Source: Alphaproteobacteria bacterium
GTDB taxonomy: Bacteria > Pseudomonadota > Alphaproteobacteria > Caulobacterales > Aquidulcibacteraceae
NCBI GenBank assembly: GCA_016124655.1
Contig: WGNI01000011.1
Coordinates: forward strand, 128,196-192,195
Direction of reading: 5' to 3'
DNA: 64,000 bases
Position 1 is the first letter of the stretch. Each line of letters opens with the position of its first letter. Below are positions 58,717-64,000 of this stretch, one piece after another. The notes under the pieces are model-generated. The model was given only the letters and a program-made list of their open reading frames with translations. It searched no databases and was not told where the DNA came from. The position numbers were made by a program, and so were the translations under genes.

Positions 58717-60237
58717 CTAAGCCCCCAAAATCGCCCGCGCCGTGCGCTCGCCGCTTTCGACGGCGCCGTTCATGAAGCCCTGCGAAACCGCGCTCGTCTG
58801 CTCGCCGGCGAAATAGAGCGCGCCATCGAGGATGGGCTCTTCGAAATGGCCGATCAGCGTCGTGTACTGTCCGGTCTTGGCGGCCGCATATGACCCGGCC
58901 GTGAACGGATAGCGCGCCCAGAAGAACGACGCCTTGTTGGCAGGATCGAGGCTCTGCGCCATCGCCGGCGAGAGCGCCGCGAGGCCCTCGCGGAACGCAG
59001 CGAGCGCGGCCGCCTCATCCTGAACGCCGGAAAGGAAATTCGTCAGAATGCCGCGCGCGCCCAGCTGGCCGCGGCTTGTCTCCCAGGCAAGCTGAAACCG
59101 TTCCGAATAGAATTCGCCGTTTGCCGGGGCCGGCCAGCCCGGCTGCTGCGTCTGCCATGGGCGGCTCGTCGCGCCCACCATCAGCTTCGCATTGTCGCCC
59201 ATCCCCAATTCACGGATCGCCTGCAGCTGGAGGTCAGCCAGTCCCAATGCATCAAGACCTTCAAGCGCGCGCAACATCGTGAAAGGAAGCGCAAGCACAA
59301 CGAGATCGGCGTCGATGCGCTGCGCGCCCTGCTGCGTATCGAAATCAAGCGCAAACGCGCCGCCGGTGCGCGAGATGCCCTTTAACTTGAACCCCAGTTT
59401 TGGCGCGGCTTCGCCCGTGAGCTGCGCCGCGAGCGCTTCGATGAGCGAAGAGGAGCCGCCGCGAATGCGCCACGCCTCATCGCTGTCGCCGTACATTTCG
59501 AAACCTTCGGGGCCGAGGCCGATGAAGTCCACGATATTGAGCGATGAAAGTTGCGCGCAGGGCAGGCCCATCTCGCCCTGATAAGCCACGTCCAAAAGCG
59601 CGATCGCCCAATCCGGCGCTTGGCCGCGAAATCCGGCGAGGTAATCCGCAAGGCTGACGCCGTCGAGTTGCTTGGCCGCGTCCGTCCATTCGCCGTCCGG
59701 CGTCAGCAGCGCGGCCCGATCCTGTCCGATCCGCTGCGCGATCGGCGCAAAGGCGCCAGCCCCGTTCGCCAGCATGTCGTGTTGCGCATAAATCCTTCCG
59801 CCGAATTGGAACAGGCTCTCGCCGCGCGCGCCTTCCGGGCGCAACCGGTCGATGCCGACGCCCAGCTCGCCTGCGAGCGCGCGCAGCGCCTCATGATTGG
59901 TGTCCACCAATTCGCCGCCCAGCTCGCAGAATTGGCCGTCGGAGTTGAAATCGCGGCGCGTAAACATCCGCCCGCCAAGCCGGCCGCTGGCTTCAAATAC
60001 CTGCGCCGAGCGCCCGGATTTTTTCAGCCGGTATGCAGTCGTCAGCCCCGCGGCCCCGCCGCCGATGATGGCGATCCGGCCGCCGCGCGGCATTTCTGTG
60101 GGCGCACATCCAGCGAGCGCTGCGGCGCCGGCGGCCTTCAGAAGGCTGCGCCGCGTGAGCGCGCGCGGCCCGGGCGCATGCAGGCCCGCCGCCGAAAGCG
60201 CCCGAAGCGCCAATGCAAACGCGGGCGAGCGCGGCAT
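58717..60237 (-). CDS. Tat-exported FAD-dependent amine oxidase
   Basis: 506 residues. The N-terminal TRRSLLKAAGAAALAGC is a twin-arginine signal with a possible lipobox. The FAD loop is IAIIGGGAAGLTTAYRLKKSG, then FEASGRLGGRMFTRRDF. The C-terminal FAGEQTSAVSQGFMNGAVESGERTA is the second flavin motif of monoamine oxidases. It would oxidise amines or amino acids in the periplasm, yielding H2O2. ATG 60237 is favoured (AGAGG 8 bases upstream); 60243 is also in frame. Lies between the VWA and MoxR genes on the same strand. Confidence 0.9.
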   Translation of the reverse strand: MPRSPAFALALRALSAAGLHAPGPRALTRRSLLKAAGAAALAGCAPTEMPRGGRIAIIGGGAAGLTTAYRLKKSGRSAQVFEASGRLGGRMFTRRDFNSDGQFCELGGELVDTNHEALRALAGELGVGIDRLRPEGARGESLFQFGGRIYAQHDMLANGAGAFAPIAQRIGQDRAALLTPDGEWTDAAKQLDGVSLADYLAGFRGQAPDWAIALLDVAYQGEMGLPCAQLSSLNIVDFIGLGPEGFEMYGDSDEAWRIRGGSSSLIEALAAQLTGEAAPKLGFKLKGISRTGGAFALDFDTQQGAQRIDADLVVLALPFTMLRALEGLDALGLADLQLQAIRELGMGDNAKLMVGATSRPWQTQQPGWPAPANGEFYSERFQLAWETSRGQLGARGILTNFLSGVQDEAAALAAFREGLAALSPAMAQSLDPANKASFFWARYPFTAGSYAAAKTGQYTTLIGHFEEPILDGALYFAGEQTSAVSQGFMNGAVESGERTARAILGA

Positions 60238-60292
60238 CGCCATCACCTCTGTGTTGGAGTGCCGCAGCCTATGGCCACGGCGGCGGGTGCGG

Positions 60293-61012
60293 TCAATCGA
60301 TTCTGGAGGCGTGCGCGCTGGACGCCGCGCGCGCGAAACGCTCCGCATCGTGCGCGCCGACGATCGCGCCAAGCGAAACCGCCCACACCATGTCGGCATA
60401 GGCGGCGAACTCCGCCTGCCCGGTATAACGCAGCTTGTAGGTCCAGCCGCCGATCTGAGCGACCGAAACCGCCATCACCAGCGGTTCGCCATCCGCGCCT
60501 GTGATCTCGAAATAGGCGCTGGCGTTCTCAGGCGCGGCATAGCTGCGCCACGCAGCGGCCCGGTGCGGCGGGGTTTCGATCGGCCGTGCGTCAGGGTAGC
60601 GCGTGACGATCGCCGCCGCGGCGCCCGCAAGAGCGTCCTCCAGCCGGGGCGCCGGCGTGTGCCGGGTCGCATAAAGGGTATGGACGCCGAAAGCGCTGGC
60701 TATGGAGCACCCGACGTCTTCGCCATCGGCGGCGAAGATCAGCAGCGCGATCGTGTCCCGGGGCCCCCAACCGCAGAGCAGGCCGGAGGCGCTGTGGCGC
60801 ACGCCCGTAAAGTGCCCGTCCCGCGCGGCGGACCCGTCGAATACGAACAGGTGTTCCGCTTCGGCAGCGGAAATCGCCGCCAGCGCGGTCGCCTCCGCGT
60901 CAAAGACAGGCGCCGCCAGAGCGGCCTCGGCCTGCGCATGCGCGGATGGCGCGGCCAGCGCCAACAGCGCCGCGCCTGCGGCGACGAGATTTCGAATCAA
61001 CAACACGCCCAT
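60293..61012 (-). CDS. Secreted hypothetical protein, 239 aa
   Basis: A signal peptide (LIRNLVAAGAALLALAAPSAHAQ) is followed by a mixed alpha/beta domain with no known motif. Notable parts are FDGSAARDGHFTGVRHSASGLLCGW, a central IVTRYPDARPIETPPH and a late YKLRYTGQAEFAAYADMVWAV. Two Cys are in the mature part (LLCGWG, VGCSIA). ATG 61012 gives the signal peptide directly. It lies between MoxR (42 bases) and the amine oxidase, so it may be exported for the same pathway. Confidence 0.7.
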   Translation of the reverse strand: MGVLLIRNLVAAGAALLALAAPSAHAQAEAALAAPVFDAEATALAAISAAEAEHLFVFDGSAARDGHFTGVRHSASGLLCGWGPRDTIALLIFAADGEDVGCSIASAFGVHTLYATRHTPAPRLEDALAGAAAAIVTRYPDARPIETPPHRAAAWRSYAAPENASAYFEITGADGEPLVMAVSVAQIGGWTYKLRYTGQAEFAAYADMVWAVSLGAIVGAHDAERFARAASSAHASRID

Positions 61013-61053
61013 CGCCCCATCGCGGCGGCGCATAGCACGGCTTTCGCGCTGCG

Positions 61054-61905
61054 TCAGCTGCCCCGCTGTTCCCGCCGGGACAGGAAGGCGAGGCGCTCAA
61101 ACAGCTGCACGTCGGCCTCGTTCTTCAGGAGCGCGCCATGCAGCGGCGGGATTAGCTTCGACGGATCCTTCTGCTTCAGGATTTCGGGATCGATCTCGTC
61201 CGTCATCAGCAGCTTCAGCCAGTCCAGCAATTCCGAGGTCGAAGGCTTCTTCTTCAGGCCCGGCACCTTGCGCATATCGTAGAAGATCTTCAGCGCGTCG
61301 CCGACCAGCCGCTGTTTCACGTTGGGGAAGTGAACGGCGATGATCTGCGCCATCGTCTCGTCGTCAGGGAAGCGGATGTAGTGAAAGAAGCAGCGGCGCA
61401 GGAACGCGTCCGGCAGCTCCTTTTCGTTGTTCGACGTGATGATCACCAGCGGCCGCTGCTTGGCCTTCACCGTCTTGTTGAGTTCGTAGACATAGAACTC
61501 CATGCGATCGAGTTCTTGCAGAAGGTCGTTCGGGAATTCGATGTCGGCCTTGTCGATTTCGTCGATCAAGAGGACGGGATGCGCGTCGCTTTCAAACGCC
61601 TCCCAGAGCTTGCCCTTCTTGATGTAATTGGAGATGTCGGTCGCGCGTGGATCGCCCAGCTGGCTGTCACGCAGCCGCATCACCGCGTCGTATTCATAGA
61701 GCCCTTGCGCGGCTTTGGTGGTGGACTTGATGTGCCATTCGATCAGCGGCCGGCCCAGCGCCTTGGCGACTTCGATGGCGAGCACGGTCTTGCCCGTGCC
61801 CGGTTCGCCCTTCACCAGCAGGGGCCGCTCCAGCGTGATCGCGGCGTTGACCGCCACCTTCAGATCGTCTGTCGCAACGTAATCCTGCGTGCCTTCAAAC
61901 CGCAT
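61054..61905 (-). CDS. MoxR-family AAA+ ATPase
   Basis: 283 residues. Walker A is GEPGTGKTVLAIEVAKAL, Walker B VLLIDEIDKADIEFPNDLL, sensor 1 PLVIITSNNEKELPDAFLRRC (with Arg finger), and the C-terminal lid follows. MoxR proteins work with VWA partners as chaperones for cofactor insertion or complex assembly. The CoxE-like gene at 57465 is the likely partner. Starts the minus-strand series MoxR - secreted protein - amine oxidase - VWA. Confidence 0.93.
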   Translation of the reverse strand: MRFEGTQDYVATDDLKVAVNAAITLERPLLVKGEPGTGKTVLAIEVAKALGRPLIEWHIKSTTKAAQGLYEYDAVMRLRDSQLGDPRATDISNYIKKGKLWEAFESDAHPVLLIDEIDKADIEFPNDLLQELDRMEFYVYELNKTVKAKQRPLVIITSNNEKELPDAFLRRCFFHYIRFPDDETMAQIIAVHFPNVKQRLVGDALKIFYDMRKVPGLKKKPSTSELLDWLKLLMTDEIDPEILKQKDPSKLIPPLHGALLKNEADVQLFERLAFLSRREQRGS

Positions 61906-61969
61906 ATCGCTTCCTCGCGCCGCCTGCCTTTTACGTCAGCGTAAGCGCCCGGACGGCGTTTGAGAAGCG

Positions 61970-62860
61970 CTAATGGACCGCCGAAACCCGGCTCGCCCTG
62001 CGCGGCTTCGTCTCAGCCATGTCCAGGACAAGCCCCAGCCGATGCGCCGCCAGGCTCATGCGCTGGCCGAACACCACCATCTCCACCCAGAACGCCTTGG
62101 TCTTGAAGAGGGTGATTGCGGCCGCGCCTGAAGGACTGATCCGCGCATTCTTGCGGCCCTTGAGCTGCTGCACGCAGCCCGCAGCGTCCACCATTGCCGC
62201 GGCGATGGGCGCGCCGTTTTCTTCGAGCGCCCAAAACGAGGCTTGCCCGGCCAGCAACGCCTCGGCGTAGCGATTGAGCCGCCGCTCCGGACTAGGCAGG
62301 CAATTCTGCAGCGCATGGCCGAGCGCGTCGAGCTCCTTGACGGAGCGGATTCGCCTCCAGGTTTTGTCGGCGCTCACGCGCACGACCTCCTGTGCGCACA
62401 CGCACAGCGCGCGCTTCTCCTCAACCGCGCACGTTTCGCCCGCGGCGAAGATGGACGTGAAGTGCGCATTCAGCGACGCGTCGTCCATTCGGGTGAACTT
62501 GTCGAGCGTCTCGCGCGCCAGATAGGCCACGCGCCGTTCGCGATCGAGCGCACTTGCCGCGCGCGCGCGATAAATGGCGTGAAGGCGATTGAGTTTTCCG
62601 ATCAGAGACGCGATCTGCACGCGCACGCCAATGTCTGTGCGAAAGGAGTGCACGGCGACGCCGCTGGCGTGCGCGCGCTTCGCCCATTCGGGCGCCGTCT
62701 TCAGCGCCTTTTCTGAAATCGGCTGCGCATTCAGCGGGTTTTCGCGCAGTCGCTTCATCAGCCACGGCTCGGCCGCCGCGCGCGCTGCTTCGTCGTGCAA
62801 GCCTTCTGCGTATTTCCGCGCGCGGCGTTTGATGGGCTTCTCGTCGACAAAATTCCCCAT
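61970..62860 (-). CDS. PcfJ-like hypothetical protein
   Basis: 296 residues, basic and helical N-terminal half (residues 1-150) with Cys-rich AVEEKRALCVCAQEVV. A middle section follows (RRIRSVKELDALGHALQNCLPSPERRLNRYAEALLAGQASFWALEENGAPIAAAMV) whose LGxxLxNC.....Y...xxxGxxxxxxLxE pattern resembles PcfJ, a protein first seen on conjugative plasmids. No plasmid or mobile gene is near, so it may be a stand-alone chromosomal relative. Function unknown. Confidence 0.6.
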   Translation of the reverse strand: MGNFVDEKPIKRRARKYAEGLHDEAARAAAEPWLMKRLRENPLNAQPISEKALKTAPEWAKRAHASGVAVHSFRTDIGVRVQIASLIGKLNRLHAIYRARAASALDRERRVAYLARETLDKFTRMDDASLNAHFTSIFAAGETCAVEEKRALCVCAQEVVRVSADKTWRRIRSVKELDALGHALQNCLPSPERRLNRYAEALLAGQASFWALEENGAPIAAAMVDAAGCVQQLKGRKNARISPSGAAAITLFKTKAFWVEMVVFGQRMSLAAHRLGLVLDMAETKPRRASRVSAVH

Positions 62861-63143
62861 GGCGCGCCTCCTGCGAGCAAGGAATGCGAAGATGTGATTT
62901 GCGCACGCTTCGGCGCGCGCGTTTGATGCAATTGAAAGTGCAGCGGTGAAGAGCGCCGTCAGCCTTGGCGGTCAAAGTTATCCACAGCTCGGCCCCCGTC
63001 AAGCGTCCTGAACAACCTGTTGCAGTTTGTCCGACATCGGATCGAATTTGGCAAGCCTCGTTCCGTGCGCGCAATGCAAAAATAAACGCCTCGTTAACCC
63101 AAGCGCTTCAGCGATGAAGAGTGATCGATCGGGCAGGACGTGC

Positions 63144-63578
63144 ATGCCGCTGAAGCTTTCATTGCGTCCGGGCGAGCGTTTTGTCGTCAATGGCGCGGTC
63201 GTGCAGAACGGCGACAGGCGCGCCGCGCTTGTTCTTCAGAACAAAGCCTCAGTCCTGCGCGAAAAAGACATCATGCAACCGGATGACGCCACGACGCCGG
63301 CGCGGCGCATCTATTTCCCGATCATGTTGATGTATCTCGATGAGCCGGGGCGGGAAGAGAATTATTCAGCCTTCGCAGCGAGGCTGACGGAATTCATGGG
63401 CGCTGTGCAGAACCCCGATATCCTGGCGGAATGCATCGCGCTCTCGCGGGAAGTCATGGGCGCAGAGTTCTATCGCGCCTTAATGCGGTGTCGCAGACTG
63501 ATCGCCTACGAAGACGAGCGGCTGGGAACGGGGGCTCATGTCCATACAAGCGTATCAACGAGCCGCCACGCAGGCTGA
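63144..63578 (+). CDS. flbT: Flagellar biosynthesis repressor FlbT
   Basis: 144 residues. MPLKLSLRPGERFVVNGAVVQNGDRRAALVLQNKASVLREKDIM is the family start almost residue for residue, and the C-terminal helical part (YSAFAARLTEFMGAVQNPDIL) follows. FlbT binds flagellin mRNA and blocks its translation until the hook is complete. ATG 63144 is chosen for the conserved N-terminus. It overlaps flaF by 41 bases, an unusually long overlap. Confidence 0.95.
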   Translation: MPLKLSLRPGERFVVNGAVVQNGDRRAALVLQNKASVLREKDIMQPDDATTPARRIYFPIMLMYLDEPGREENYSAFAARLTEFMGAVQNPDILAECIALSREVMGAEFYRALMRCRRLIAYEDERLGTGAHVHTSVSTSRHAG

Positions 63579-63888
63579 ATCGCCCCGCGAGCTGGAGTAC
63601 CGCGCGTTCGGCCAGGCGACCGCTGCGCTCATCCGCGCGCAGGAGGCCGGCGTCGCGGATCTCTCAGTGCGCGCGGAGGCCTTGGAGACCAACCGCAGGC
63701 TCTGGTCGCTCCTGTGTTCCGACTGCTTAAGCGAGGGCAACACCCTGCCGCCGCGGCTTCGCGCGCAGATCGTTTCACTGGCGCTCTGGGTCTCGAAACA
63801 TTCCAGTGAAGTCCTTCGCGCCGGCGCCGACGTTCAGCCCCTCATCGACGTGAACAAGTCGATGATGGAGGGCTTGTCCGCGCGCTGA
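63538..63888 (+). CDS. flaF: Flagellar biosynthesis regulator FlaF
   Basis: 116 residues, all-helical. YQRAATQAESPRELEYRAFGQATAALIRAQE and NRRLWSLLCSDCLSEGNTLPPRLRAQIVSLALWVSKHS match the FlaF family. FlaF is needed for flagellin production and secretion and is thought to counter FlbT. It starts within the end of flbT. Flagellin genes would be expected next, outside the window. Confidence 0.93.
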   Translation: MSIQAYQRAATQAESPRELEYRAFGQATAALIRAQEAGVADLSVRAEALETNRRLWSLLCSDCLSEGNTLPPRLRAQIVSLALWVSKHSSEVLRAGADVQPLIDVNKSMMEGLSAR

Positions 63889-63900
63889 CTGCGGCCGCGC

Positions 63901-63951
63901 TCGGCAATTCATGCCGCATGCCCGGCAAAAATTGCCCGGTCATTCTTGCCG
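63901..63951. repeat. Three GGCAA/TTGCC-type dyads after flaF
   Basis: CGGCAA-TTC-ATGCCG, GGCAA-AAA-TTGCC (perfect) and CGGTCATTCTTGCCG follow one another within about 50 bases. The G-G/G-C spacing is 8, too short for a sigma-54 promoter (10). They may be operator sites or RNA hairpins in front of the next gene. Confidence 0.35.
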
Positions 63952-64000
63952 TTTCGTAATAGGCGCCGGCGTCGCGTTAAGCTTTTGGCCCGTTCCCCCA

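Noticed and set aside
63901-63951. Sigma-54 promoter after flaF
   Set aside because: GG and GC are separated by 8 bases in every candidate, not the 10 needed for -24/-12 contacts.

Overview
The window reads as chromosomal DNA of a GC-rich alphaproteobacterium. Three things support this: a complete PhyR/NepR/EcfG general stress response locus, which is confined to Alphaproteobacteria; an flbT-flaF pair, the alphaproteobacterial regulators of flagellin; and two small envelope proteins resembling the CC0125/CC1285 group known from Caulobacter. A Caulobacterales/Hyphomonadaceae-like host is my best guess from gene content and is not proven. I see no phage, insertion sequence, CRISPR array or rRNA operon.

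Layout. 0-7.7 kb is housekeeping: an end-truncated RNA methyltransferase, an MliC-type lipoprotein and an isoaspartyl peptidase in one overlapping minus-strand operon; a quinone-reductase/trypsin-like protease/SDR operon; an APC permease; folD-yggT; and tRNA-Ala(CGC). 8-15 kb holds an APH-like kinase, a stand-alone bciA-type 8-vinyl reductase, the molybdenum hydroxylase pair iorAB, and a TetR/flavin-monooxygenase pair with a clear palindromic operator between them. 15-24.3 kb holds a BTAD/TPR regulator, two small coupled proteins, a lipoprotein paralogue pair, and a tripartite drug efflux operon (NodT-type outer membrane factor, HlyD/EmrA, DHA2/EmrB) with two small trailing genes.

24.4-41.4 kb looks like a catabolic island: two MetE-core-type zinc alkyltransferases, alpha/beta hydrolase, two VOC proteins, WrbA, a TonB-dependent receptor, an IclR regulator, class III CoA-transferase, a citryl-CoA-lyase-like protein, two SnoaL-like proteins, an NmrA-like and a short-chain dehydrogenase, a KstD-like flavoprotein, a TetR regulator and a Rieske oxygenase. 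Two near-identical 32-bp twin-dyad sites (30057 and 32221) lie before the receptor operon and between the divergent CoA-transferase and lyase genes. They probably are the IclR operators and tie uptake to CoA-ester chemistry.

41.5-44.7 kb holds a glycosyltransferase, a diacylglycerol-kinase-like protein and a metallophosphoesterase. 44.4-51.4 kb is a general stress island: divergent phyR and nepR-ecfG plus an atypical HisKA_2 kinase, surrounded by small envelope or stress genes. Eight sites in it match GGAAC-N16/17-CGTT at promoter distance from start codons, and two more are near matches. Next to it lies a bacteriophytochrome (PAS-GAF-PHY-HWE kinase-receiver) coupled to its heme oxygenase and bracketed by two Crp/Fnr regulators (51.5-56.5 kb), suggesting light and redox input. 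56.5-64 kb holds an MpaB-type oxygenase, a CoxE-like VWA protein and MoxR ATPase bracketing a Tat-exported amine oxidase, a PcfJ-like orphan, and flbT-flaF at the right edge.
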